NCBI GenBank assembly: GCA_964555055.1
Contig: CAZKQW010000003.1
Span: forward strand, 62,001 to 126,000
Origin: GCA-016699445 sp964555055
GTDB taxonomy: Bacteria; UBA10199; JACPAL01; GCA-016699445
Direction: 5' to 3'
DNA: 64,000 nucleotides
This document shows positions 23,787 to 31,438 of the stretch, piece by piece. Each line of letters opens with the position of its first letter. The first letter of the stretch is position 1. The notes beneath the pieces were generated by a model, which saw only the letters and a program-made list of their open reading frames with translations, did not search any database and had not been told where the DNA came from. The position numbers were made by a program, and so were the translations under genes.

Positions 23787-24239
23787 ATTGAAATTCGAAA
23801 GCCTTTCTCGAAGAGACGACTGATTGTGCTCACCGCCTTCGACGAAGGCCTTGAAACTCTCCATATCTTTGGAAATCCTTTTCGAGACCCGATCCAGTAT
23901 ATGATCTGAATTCTCTTGTGTGTCACAAGACATGGATTTCATCCGAAACACTACCTGAGTCAGATGGGACGTAATATAATGAAAAGTGATGATACCATTG
24001 ATGGGAATCCCTTCGACAGTTCTCCAAGCGATTTTTTTATGGGGAATTTGCTCGATGATGCGGATTTCCCATTCTTCTTTTTGGCCTTTTGACTCCGTTT
24101 GCCAAAATAAGCGGTCTCCTTCATGGCGTACTTCCTGGACGCCATCGATAAATTTCGGAAGCTCATCGAAGCGGACCGACGGGTCATAAGCTTCTGCGAT
24201 GGGGATTTGTACCTCGATCGATTGTTCCAATTCTTTCAT
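23769..24239 (-). CDS. SRPBCC family protein, paralogue of 9914
   Basis: 156 aa helix-grip domain. EQSIEVQIPIAEAYDPSVRF, FDELPKFIDGVQEVRHEG, EEWEIRIIEQIPHKKIAW, and NGIITFHYITSHLTQVVF line up block by block with the SRPBCC protein at 9914-10381, in a more diverged form. AAGGAGG precedes the ATG. The ligand is unknown. It is convergent with, and slightly overlaps, the spermidine-synthase-like gene. Confidence 0.82.
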   Translation of the reverse strand: MKELEQSIEVQIPIAEAYDPSVRFDELPKFIDGVQEVRHEGDRLFWQTESKGQKEEWEIRIIEQIPHKKIAWRTVEGIPINGIITFHYITSHLTQVVFRMKSMSCDTQENSDHILDRVSKRISKDMESFKAFVEGGEHNQSSLRERLSNFNLEPRF

Positions 24240-24362
24240 ACAGCCTCCTTAGAATGGATTTCCCAATATAGGGTTTCATATTTTAAATTATTCAGAAGCG
24301 TCTGGAAAAATACAATCGGGAAAGGTCTGATTTCCCCTTAAGGGATTTTCCATTAGGGAAAT

Positions 24363-24788
24363 ATGGGTTTTGAAATTCCGTTTTTCGCGAGGACAAGAGG
24401 CGAGTCGGGCGAAGTTCTGAGGCTCGTCGTCGAGTTCCGGCATGAATACTGCCATCAAAAGCCCATGTTAGATCTTCTAAGGGCTTATCGCGTGGCCCTC
24501 GTTCGAGGTCATTCCTCTAAATACCCGGTAGCCCCAGCCGCCGATACGGCGGATTTCGCTTATTTCCGTTTCCACGGTCCGCGCGAGCTCTTCGCTTCAG
24601 GTTATTCTGAGGCGGAGTTACGGGCATGGGCCGATCTAGCGGAGCACGAGTCCGCCATGGGTAAGGACGTCTACGCCTACTTCAACAACGCGATGCCCAC
24701 GCTGGCCCCGGACAATGCCTTGGTTTTTCGCAAAGCTTTGGGTTTTCCTCCGGAACAAAAGATTGGCAATACCGGTCCCTTCTTATAG
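24363..24788 (+). pseudogene. 5'-truncated DUF72 (YecE-like) gene
   Basis: 141 aa, whereas DUF72 proteins are about 240. Only the C-terminal part of the TIM-barrel is present: LRLVVEFRHEYC (the EFRH strand), LLRAYRVALVRGHSSKYP, TADFAYFRFHGPRELFASGY, and VYAYFNNAMPTLAPDNAL. The usual N-terminal GTSG and FYP motifs are missing and an in-frame stop lies 2 codons before the ATG. About 100 residues have been lost. It may still be translated (AGGGA upstream), but an intact barrel is impossible. Confidence 0.82.
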
Positions 24789-24813
24789 CGAGTGGTTCGC
24801 AAGGAGACCGGAC

Positions 24814-25710
24814 ATGACGCAAAGAATATCCACGCCCTTCACGCAAAGGCTCGGCATCCGCTACCCCATCGTCGTGGCGCCGATGTTCTTGATTTCCAAC
24901 TCGGACATGCTCGTCGCTGCGGGGGAGGCGGGTGCGATCGCCGCGATGCCGTCGCTCAATCTCCGCACCGCCGAGCTCTTCGATGCGGCCATCGCCGACG
25001 TGAAGAAAAGGACGTCCGCCCCTTTCGGCGTAAACCTCATCCTCCTTCAAAACCCGCGCCTTCAGGAAGACTTGGACCTTATCATCAAGCATAAAGTCCC
25101 ACTGGTGATCACGAGCTTGGGAAACCCAGCCCCAGTCATCGAAAAGGTCCATGCGTACGGCGGTCTCGTCTTCTGCGATGTGATCAACCTCCAGCACGCC
25201 AAAAAAGTGAAATCCGTAGGAGCCGATGGTTTGGTGACCGTGTCGTTTGGAGCCGGAGGCCATGCGGGCAAGATCGCCGCGAACGTGCTTGTGCCTTGGC
25301 TGAAAAAAGAAACCGGATTACCCGTTTTAGCCTCAGGAGGTATTTCCACGGGCGATCAAATCCATGCAGCCCTCGCATTAGGAGCGGATGCAGCCTATAT
25401 GGGCACCCGCTTCATTGCGACCCAGGAAGCTCCTGCCGATCCAAAATATAAGGAGATGATTCTTCAAGCGGGGCCAGAGGATATCGTCTTAAGCCCGGAA
25501 GTGACGGGACACGACTGCAATTTCCTGAAGGAAAGCTTGGTTCATTTCAAGGAGTCGGGAGACGTCGGCCTGAAGCGCTGGAAAGACGTCTGGTCGGCGG
25601 GCCAAGGCGTGGGCCTGATCGATGACGTTCCAACGATGGCGGCCTTGATCCGAAGGTTGGCAGATGAGTGTGCCGCCAGCGTGAAGCGCCTTTCGGAAAC
25701 GTTAGGGTGA
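24814..25710 (+). CDS. Nitronate monooxygenase family flavoprotein
   Basis: 298 aa, 2-nitropropane dioxygenase-like TIM-barrel. RYPIVVAPMFLISN is the N-terminal FMN loop, FGVNLIL, VSFGAGGHAGK (the GxGGHxG phosphate loop with the His base), VLASGGIST and LGADAAYMGTRFIATQEA (FMN phosphate-binding GT(R)F). It oxidises propionate 3-nitronate or related compounds, or acts as an enoyl-reductase-like flavoprotein. AAGGAGA lies 6 nt before ATG 24814. It is convergent with udgX, 2 nt apart. Confidence 0.9.
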   Translation: MTQRISTPFTQRLGIRYPIVVAPMFLISNSDMLVAAGEAGAIAAMPSLNLRTAELFDAAIADVKKRTSAPFGVNLILLQNPRLQEDLDLIIKHKVPLVITSLGNPAPVIEKVHAYGGLVFCDVINLQHAKKVKSVGADGLVTVSFGAGGHAGKIAANVLVPWLKKETGLPVLASGGISTGDQIHAALALGADAAYMGTRFIATQEAPADPKYKEMILQAGPEDIVLSPEVTGHDCNFLKESLVHFKESGDVGLKRWKDVWSAGQGVGLIDDVPTMAALIRRLADECAASVKRLSETLG

Positions 25711-25712
25711 TC

Positions 25713-26414
25713 CTAAGTCGACTGGTAAAGATGAAAGGCCTCCGTGGTTTTTTTTAGAGGCTGGGAGCAGGCGGAGGATCCGATTTTCATGCGCTCTACG
25801 ACGAGACGAAGATCCAATACGAAAGCGTTATAAGCTTCCTGTCTGGCTTGAGGATCCGGAATACGCAGTAAAAAGGAGGGATGAACCGTCACGCACGTAT
25901 CTTCCGCCCATACGGTGGGAAAAAATCGACCCCGCCACTCTTTTAAGACGACCTTATGACCTAAGACGGCTTCAGCCGCAGTGGTCCCTAAACATACAAG
26001 AATTTTGGGGCGGCACCATTCGAGTTCGGCCTTGAGCCAAGGGAAGCAAGCTGCGATTTCCAAGCGGTTTGGCTTGACGTGAAGGCGACGCGATCCTTTG
26101 GACGTCCATTTAAAGTGTTTCACGGCGTTGGTGATATAGACGTCGCTCCTCGATAGCCCAACTTCTTCGAAGGCCTCGTTCAGTTTACGTCCCGCCGGGC
26201 CGATGAAAGGTTTCCCCGTTAAATCTTCCTCGCTTCCTGGTTGTTCGCCGACCAGCATGAGATCCGGTTTTTCTTTGGGACTTTCGCCGAAAACGGTTTG
26301 GGTCGCTAAAAGGTGAAGAGGACAAGCGGTGCAATGCGCCGCTAAGTTTCGGAGAGCGGCAATATCGATTTCAGGAACAGAACCCTGGGCAATTAGAGTA
26401 TGAGAATATCTCAT
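25713..26414 (-). CDS. udgX: UdgX-type uracil-DNA glycosylase/binding protein
   Basis: 233 aa. Family 4/UdgX features: CTACPLH Fe-S cysteine pair at residues 28-31, VGEQPGSEEDLTGKPFIGPAG (motif 1), NAVKHFKWTSKGSRRLHVKP with the UdgX R-loop and its His, the residue that crosslinks to the abasic site in characterised UdgX, and VTVHPSFLLRIPD (motif 2). UdgX forms an irreversible covalent complex with uracil-DNA. A roughly 20-residue C-terminal extension is unremarkable. It has no Shine-Dalgarno sequence; CATAAT lies 7 nt upstream of the ATG. Confidence 0.9.
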   Translation of the reverse strand: MRYSHTLIAQGSVPEIDIAALRNLAAHCTACPLHLLATQTVFGESPKEKPDLMLVGEQPGSEEDLTGKPFIGPAGRKLNEAFEEVGLSRSDVYITNAVKHFKWTSKGSRRLHVKPNRLEIAACFPWLKAELEWCRPKILVCLGTTAAEAVLGHKVVLKEWRGRFFPTVWAEDTCVTVHPSFLLRIPDPQARQEAYNAFVLDLRLVVERMKIGSSACSQPLKKTTEAFHLYQST

Positions 26415-26421
26415 GGATGAA

Positions 26422-26450
26422 ATTATGTCCTAAAGAGGTCATTTAAAGAT
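26422..26450 (-). promoter_or_regulatory. Predicted -10 region of udgX, leaderless start
   Basis: Minus strand CATAAT (26422-26427), 7 nt before the ATG. The -35 position (26445-26450) is a poor match. No Shine-Dalgarno sequence lies in the gap. Confidence 0.35.
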
Positions 26451-26576
26451 ATAGGGGTGATCCTGATTTCACAATCCGCCTATTTCTTAAAATTCCTGAC
26501 CATGGAAAAATGAAAAACCCTTGCAATCACGAAGCTCTTTTTTTATTTTCTCGATCCAAGAAAAGGAGATGTTCCT

Positions 26577-26786
26577 ATGTCAAGACAACGCGGAACCGTA
26601 AAATGGTTCAATGACCAAAAGGGATACGGATTCATCACGCCCGAACAAGGCGGTAAAGATGTGTTCGTCCATTATTCCAGTATCCAGGGGGAAGGATACA
26701 AGAGTCTCGCGGAAGGCCAACTGGTAGAATTCACCATCGGTGAAGGGCCTAAGGGCGAGCACGCTTCTGAAGTAATAAAAGTTTAA
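26577..26786 (+). CDS. Cold-shock domain protein, CspA family
   Basis: 69 aa, a single cold-shock OB-fold. GTVKWFNDQKGYGFITPE is RNP1 and DVFVHYSSI is RNP2, both intact. It binds single-stranded nucleic acid and melts RNA structure. The AAAAGGAGA ribosome site lies 8 nt upstream and the 160-nt upstream region could hold a long 5' leader, as is common for csp genes. A strong terminator follows. Confidence 0.97.
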   Translation: MSRQRGTVKWFNDQKGYGFITPEQGGKDVFVHYSSIQGEGYKSLAEGQLVEFTIGEGPKGEHASEVIKV

Positions 26787-26814
26787 CTTTTCATTACCAA
26801 GAATTTCCTTTACA

Positions 26815-26850
26815 AAACCCACCTTCCTTAAAAGAAGGTGGGTTTTTCAT
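26815..26850 (+). terminator. Rho-independent terminator after csp
   Basis: A 12-bp perfect stem (AAACCCACCTTC 26815-26826 / GAAGGTGGGTTT 26834-26845), 7-nt loop, then T residues. Its 3' arm contains AAGGTGGG, about 8-10 nt before the ATG of the next gene. Confidence 0.92.
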
Positions 26851-26852
26851 TT

Positions 26853-27269
26853 ATGGCTCCCGAAACCGCGGAAACAAAAGAAACGGAAACAAACGCCCCG
26901 AAAGAGGACGACATTGAGTCGAGAAATGCTCTTTCACAGACTCCTCAAGCGTCACCTCAAGCGTCTCAAGGATCCGCTTCGCCTACCGGCGAGCCAAAAG
27001 AAGACGAGGAGTTAGTCCGTAAGGAGCCGGAGTATTCCCAAGATTTCCGGCCCACTGCCTATTGCCCGCGGTGTCGGCGAGATTTCACCTTGAGAAGCTG
27101 CATCCTAAGGCCCGACACCACGCTCACGGAAATGCAGGTCATTTGCCATCGGTGTAAAAAGAAGCTGAAACGCTTCCGCCTGAAGGAATGGTACGACCAT
27201 TACGTGCAGAACGAAGCCGCCCCGCCCCCGAAGGTCAGCGACGAACCCCACGAACCTCATAGCCATTAG
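26853..27269 (+). CDS. Acidic zinc-ribbon protein
   Basis: 138 aa from ATG 26853. The first 65 residues are disordered (Glu, Thr, Pro, Ser-rich: ETAETKETETNAPKEDD); a zinc ribbon follows (CPRC at about 73-76, CHRC at about 100-103), and then a basic helix (KKKLKRFRLKEWYDHYV) and a His-rich tail (EPHEPHSH). No known family. The only ribosome-site-like sequence lies in the 3' arm of the csp terminator. It is followed after 2 nt by the hydrolase gene, so the two form an operon. Confidence 0.6.
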   Translation: MAPETAETKETETNAPKEDDIESRNALSQTPQASPQASQGSASPTGEPKEDEELVRKEPEYSQDFRPTAYCPRCRRDFTLRSCILRPDTTLTEMQVICHRCKKKLKRFRLKEWYDHYVQNEAAPPPKVSDEPHEPHSH

Positions 27270-27271
27270 AT

Positions 27272-28240
27272 ATGTCGCTCGCGCAACACACGATCCACCG
27301 CATCGACAACGGGGACGGCTGGGACCTGGAGGTCAAGCAGTGCCGTCCTCCCCACACTTTGCATAAAAAACGGAATCCGATCTTGATCCTGCCGGGATAC
27401 GGCATGAATAGCTTCATCTTCGGCTACCATCCCCGTGGCTTGTCCTTTGAGGAGTATTTGACTCAGAAGGGCTTTGAAGTCTGGTCGGCCAATCTCCGCT
27501 GCCAAGGCGGCTCTTCGTCGAGAGTTTCCATTCCTGAGGAGAAGCTTTCCTTTTCGAAGCTTGTTTCCGACCTCCATCGCGTGGTCGAATTCATCCGAAA
27601 GACGAGCCGGAGCGAGACGGGGAAAGTGGATTTGATCGGCTGTAGCTTGGGAGGGACGATCGTCTACGCGTATTTGGCCACCGTCGCGAAGAACCACGCC
27701 GGCTCCATCGTCACCATGGGGGCCCCCCTGCGCTGGGAGGAGACGCATCCTTTGCTGAAGGCGGTTTTCGCCTTGCCGAAGGTGATCGGCATGATCCGCA
27801 TGATGAAGACGCGCTCCTTGGCGCGTTTTCTCTTTCCGATCCTTTCGAAGACTTCACTCTTAGAGATCTACATCCATAAGGACATGGTCGATTTGCGCCA
27901 TCAGGACATCCTCTTCGAGACCATCGACGACCCCAACCGGCACTTGAACTACGAGATCGCCAAATGGATCGCTCAAAAAGACCTAATCGTAGATGGCAAG
28001 AACATCACGCAGGCGATGAAAAAGGTGAAAAATCCGCTTTTGTGCATTTTAGCGAACGCCGACGGCATCGTGCCGCCGATGACGGCCCTCTCCGCCCACG
28101 AAGTCATCGGGTCCAAGGTGAAGGATACGGTGGTCGTCGGCACTGACGAACTCCGGTTCGCCCATGCGGACCTTTTCATCAGCGACCACAGCCACGAAAT
28201 GGTGTTCAAGCCGATCGCCCAGTGGCTGGAAAAGCGGTGA
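27272..28240 (+). CDS. Alpha/beta hydrolase
   Basis: 322 aa. ILILPGYGMNSFIFG is the oxyanion region (PGYG in place of HG), WSANLRCQGGSSSR follows, LIGCSLGGTIVYAYL carries the nucleophile Ser (GCSLG), LANADGIVPP the acid, and ISDHSHEM the His. It resembles the lipase/PHA-synthase-like branch that acts on acyl chains. Function unassigned. It starts 2 nt after the zinc-ribbon gene with no ribosome site of its own. Confidence 0.83.
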   Translation: MSLAQHTIHRIDNGDGWDLEVKQCRPPHTLHKKRNPILILPGYGMNSFIFGYHPRGLSFEEYLTQKGFEVWSANLRCQGGSSSRVSIPEEKLSFSKLVSDLHRVVEFIRKTSRSETGKVDLIGCSLGGTIVYAYLATVAKNHAGSIVTMGAPLRWEETHPLLKAVFALPKVIGMIRMMKTRSLARFLFPILSKTSLLEIYIHKDMVDLRHQDILFETIDDPNRHLNYEIAKWIAQKDLIVDGKNITQAMKKVKNPLLCILANADGIVPPMTALSAHEVIGSKVKDTVVVGTDELRFAHADLFISDHSHEMVFKPIAQWLEKR

Positions 28241-28248
28241 ATTTTTGA

Positions 28249-28277
28249 TTGCATCGGTTTCGCCGCCTCGCCATAAG
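28249..28277 (+). promoter_or_regulatory. Predicted promoter of leuCD, leaderless start
   Basis: TTGCAT (28249-28254), 17-nt spacer, CATAAG (28272-28277), then 10 nt to the ATG at 28288. The -10 hexamer is identical to that of tag. No Shine-Dalgarno sequence and no visible attenuator or T-box. Confidence 0.45.
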
Positions 28278-28287
28278 CGCGTCAACT

Positions 28288-29688
28288 ATGGGTAAAACGC
28301 TCTACGACAAGATTTGGGAGCAGCATCTGGTGAAGACCTTGCCGGATGGGACCGCTCTGTTGTTCATCGACCGCCACTTGATCCACGAGGTGACGAGTCC
28401 GCAGGCCTTCGAAGGTTTGAGAATTTCCAAGCGCAAAGTCCGGAGGCCCGACCTCACGTTCGCGACGATGGATCACAATGTCCCGACCTTGGATCGATAC
28501 GTGATCAAAGATGAGATCGCGAAGGCGCAGATCGAGGCTCTCGAAAAAAATTGCAAAGAGTTCGGCATCACCCTCTATGACTTGAAGAGCGAATTGCAAG
28601 GCATCGTCCACATCATCGGGCCGGAATTGGGCATCACCCTCCCCGGGACGACGATCGTGTGCGGCGACAGCCACACGTCGACGCACGGGGCCTTCGGGGC
28701 CTTGGCGTTCGGCATCGGGACCTCCGAAGTCGAGCACGTCTTGGCGACCCAGTGTCTGCGCCAAAAGCGTTCCAAGAATTTCAAAGTCGAATTCACCGGC
28801 AAGCGCGCTCCTGGAGTGACGGCGAAGGATCTCATTTTGAAGCTGATCGGCGAGATCGGTACGGCCGGAGCGACGGGTTACGTCCTCGAATACACGGGCG
28901 AGGCGATCCGTTCCCTCTCCATGGAGGAGCGCATGACGGTCTGTAACATGTCCATCGAAGCCGGCGCGCGTGCGGGCATGATCGCGCCAGACGAGACGAC
29001 GGTGAATTACGTCACGGCCGTCAACCGGCCTTTCGCACCCAAGGGCGCGGCCTTGGAAGCCGCCAAGGCGCATTGGAGCCATTTGGCGAGCGATGCGGAC
29101 GCGGTCTACGACCAGATGCTGACCATCGACGCGTCAAAAATGTCCCCCCAAGTGACGTGGGGTACGAGTCCCGGCATGGTGACGGGCATCGACGGCGTGG
29201 TACCGACGCCGGGTGAAGTCAAGGGCTTGTCGGCGAAAGACGTCGAAGGGGCTTTGGATTACATGGGGCTCAAGCCCGGCATGAAGATGACGGACATTGC
29301 GATCGATTTTGTTTTCATAGGCAGCTGCACGAACGGGCGCATCGAGGACTTGAGGGCGGCCGCGAAGACGATGCGCGGTAAGAAGGTGTCTCAAAAGGTA
29401 ACGGCCTTGGTCGTTCCCGGATCCCAACAAGTCAAGAAGCAAGCCGAAGCCGAGGGTTTGGACAGGATTTTCACGGAAGCCGGCGCCCAATGGCGCGAAT
29501 CCGGCTGCAGCATGTGTTTGGCCATGAATCCCGACCAATTGAAGCCCCAGGAGCGCTGCGCGTCGACGTCGAACCGGAATTTCGAAGGGCGCCAGGGCAA
29601 GGGCGGCCGCACGCATCTCGTCAGCCCCGAAATGGCGGCCGCCGCCGCGGTCGCCGGTCATTTCGTCGACATCAGGAAATGGAGTTAA
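28288..29688 (+). CDS. leuC: 3-isopropylmalate dehydratase large subunit
   Basis: 466 aa, bacterial LeuC length. It starts MGKTLYDKIWEQHLV; ATMDHNVPT, CGDSHTSTHGAFGALAFGIG, and IGSCTNGRIEDLR carry the first Fe-S Cys; GCSMCLAMNPDQL the other two; STSNRNFEGRQGKGGRTHL the Arg substrate loop. With LeuD it isomerises 2- to 3-isopropylmalate in leucine synthesis. I chose ATG 28288 because the protein begins at the family position and no ribosome site favours the upstream frame. One nt separates it from leuD. Confidence 0.97.
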   Translation: MGKTLYDKIWEQHLVKTLPDGTALLFIDRHLIHEVTSPQAFEGLRISKRKVRRPDLTFATMDHNVPTLDRYVIKDEIAKAQIEALEKNCKEFGITLYDLKSELQGIVHIIGPELGITLPGTTIVCGDSHTSTHGAFGALAFGIGTSEVEHVLATQCLRQKRSKNFKVEFTGKRAPGVTAKDLILKLIGEIGTAGATGYVLEYTGEAIRSLSMEERMTVCNMSIEAGARAGMIAPDETTVNYVTAVNRPFAPKGAALEAAKAHWSHLASDADAVYDQMLTIDASKMSPQVTWGTSPGMVTGIDGVVPTPGEVKGLSAKDVEGALDYMGLKPGMKMTDIAIDFVFIGSCTNGRIEDLRAAAKTMRGKKVSQKVTALVVPGSQQVKKQAEAEGLDRIFTEAGAQWRESGCSMCLAMNPDQLKPQERCASTSNRNFEGRQGKGGRTHLVSPEMAAAAAVAGHFVDIRKWS

Positions 29689-29689
29689 G

Positions 29690-30319
29690 ATGGAAGCCTT
29701 CACCACGCATACCGGCCTCGTCGCCACGATCGATCGCGCCAACATCGACACGGACGCGATTATCCCCAAACAATTCCTCAAATCCATCCGCCGCACGGGT
29801 TTCGAGGATGGTCTTTTCTTCGATTGGCGCTTTCTCCCGGACGGAAAAACGAATCCAGATTTCGTCTTGAACCGGCCCGAGAAAAAAGGCGCGACGATCT
29901 TGATCGCCCGCAACAACTTCGGCTGCGGGTCTTCGCGCGAGCATGCGGTCTGGGCTCTCGCCCAATTCGGATTCAAGGTGGTGATCGCACCGCGGCAGAA
30001 CGGAATCCCGGCCTTCGCGGACATCTTCCACAATAACAGCGTAAAGAACGGCCTTCTGAACGTGGAATTGACGGAAGAGGAAATTCAAAAGATCTTCGAT
30101 CTCGCCGCCCAAAACCCGTCCTTAAAAGCCACGGTCGACCTCGTGGGCCAAAAAGTCACCCTGCACTCCAGCCCCGAGACCGTCATCCCCTTCCAAATCG
30201 ACAAGGCCGAAAAGGATTATCTCATCCAAGGTCTGGACGACATCGGTATGACGCTTCAATCGGACGCGGATATCGCCGCCTTTGAGAAGAGGCACAACGC
30301 CCAAATGCTCCATCTTTAA
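29690..30319 (+). CDS. leuD: 3-isopropylmalate dehydratase small subunit
   Basis: 209 aa. TIDRANIDTDAIIPKQFLK near the N-terminus, ILIARNNFGCGSSREHAVWAL (the swivel-domain signature), NSVKNGLLNVEL, and IPFQIDKAEKDYLIQGLDDI. It forms the heterodimer with LeuC. GGAG lies inside the end of leuC. It ends overlapping the convergent channel gene by 4 nt. Confidence 0.97.
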   Translation: MEAFTTHTGLVATIDRANIDTDAIIPKQFLKSIRRTGFEDGLFFDWRFLPDGKTNPDFVLNRPEKKGATILIARNNFGCGSSREHAVWALAQFGFKVVIAPRQNGIPAFADIFHNNSVKNGLLNVELTEEEIQKIFDLAAQNPSLKATVDLVGQKVTLHSSPETVIPFQIDKAEKDYLIQGLDDIGMTLQSDADIAAFEKRHNAQMLHL

Positions 30320-31008
30320 GAGGACGCTTCCCCGTGGGGGTGAGGGGGATAGGTATGGTGGTCCATGCCGTCTTTAGTGGTGTGTTCGGCATGGTGATTC
30401 GTCCGATGCAATCTGGATAAAGCCCCCGATGCCGCGAAGATCAGGAAAAAGATCGCGATAATGGCCTGGTAGGTCGAAAGTATTTTCCCCAAATCGTTCA
30501 CTGGATGGATGTCCCCGTACCCGATCGTCGTCATCGTCATGGTGGCGTAGTAAAAACTATCGACGAAGGAGAGGTGCCTGTCGTTTAAAATCCGGAACCG
30601 ATCGTTCAGGAATTGGTACATCAGCGTGAAAACCATAATGACATCGAAAAAGGAGAATCCCAGGGCGATCATGTGCCAGCGCACGCGCGTCTCTTGAGGC
30701 TTACGGTGGGTAGGGGATTGGTCGAACAAAATAGTCAATAGGTTCAGGCTAAGGATTTGGACGACACGGAGGTTCCCGACAGCCAAGGCCAGCCATCCAA
30801 TCCATTCAATGGTTGGTAAGAAGTTGTAACCGGCCACAAGCGCGATGATGAAAAGGGACGTAATAATGAGATACGCTTCCGCGTGCTTCATCCGGACGGA
30901 CTCTTTGCTCAGCCCGAATAAACGGTAAACACGCACCATCGTTAGATCGATGACGGCCAGTAAAAATCGATGAATGCCTTTGAGAAGAAGGGATTCGTTA
31001 TCCGACAT
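30316..31008 (-). CDS. Voltage-independent-type K+ channel subunit
   Basis: 230 aa with hydrophobic helices at about residues 45-65, 70-95, 112-132 and 177-195. The pore helix and selectivity filter TMTMTTIGYGDIHPV lie near residue 160, so it is potassium-selective. This is a small channel (S1-S4 shortened), followed by a His-rich C-terminus (HHAEHTTKDGMDHHTYPPHP) with no cNMP domain. The gene 3 nt upstream on the same strand encodes a lone cyclic-nucleotide-binding domain. A split nucleotide-gated channel is an inference from that arrangement. Confidence 0.85.
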   Translation of the reverse strand: MSDNESLLLKGIHRFLLAVIDLTMVRVYRLFGLSKESVRMKHAEAYLIITSLFIIALVAGYNFLPTIEWIGWLALAVGNLRVVQILSLNLLTILFDQSPTHRKPQETRVRWHMIALGFSFFDVIMVFTLMYQFLNDRFRILNDRHLSFVDSFYYATMTMTTIGYGDIHPVNDLGKILSTYQAIIAIFFLIFAASGALSRLHRTNHHAEHTTKDGMDHHTYPPHPHGEASS

Positions 31009-31011
31009 GCT

Positions 31012-31428
31012 TTAAGCCTCGAGGGCGTTCCTTAGGCGTTTCGAGACGTAGCGCGCGAAGGTTGTATAAAACTTCAAAGCCGTCTCCGGGTTGTTGAGGA
31101 GGAACTGCGTGAGCTTCGTGTAAGGGATTTCGATCAAGTGCGTCTCTTCCAGGGTTTGTGCCTTGGTCGAGCGGTCCCCATCATCCAAGAAAGGCATCTC
31201 ACCGAACATCCCTCCTTTGCCCACGTTGGCGATGATTTTTTCGTTCTTGATCAAGCTCACCGTGCCGACCTCCACGAGGAACATCTTCGCCGCCGGATCC
31301 CCCGAGTTGAAGATGGTGTGGTGCGCCGGGCACTTCGTGCGCTCGCACATGGGCTCGATCGACTTGAGCTCGTCGGCCGAGAAATTTTTGAAGAAGTAAA
31401 CATCCTTGAGCAAATCGCTTACGGGCAT
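31012..31428 (-). CDS. Stand-alone cyclic-nucleotide-binding domain protein
   Basis: 138 aa, one Crp/CAP-like beta-roll without a DNA-binding domain. FKNFSADELKSIEPM is the first helix; the roll follows, with KMFLVEVGTVSLI and GKGGMFGEMPFLDDGDRSTKA, the phosphate-binding cassette (FGEMPFL...RS), where Arg contacts the cyclic phosphate. The C-terminal helix ends RYVSKRLRNALEA. AAAGGAG lies before the ATG. It lies 10 nt after the lipoprotein gene and 3 nt before the K+ channel gene. It could be the detachable ligand sensor of the channel. Confidence 0.87.
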   Translation of the reverse strand: MPVSDLLKDVYFFKNFSADELKSIEPMCERTKCPAHHTIFNSGDPAAKMFLVEVGTVSLIKNEKIIANVGKGGMFGEMPFLDDGDRSTKAQTLEETHLIEIPYTKLTQFLLNNPETALKFYTTFARYVSKRLRNALEA

Positions 31429-31438
31429 AAAGTCTCCT

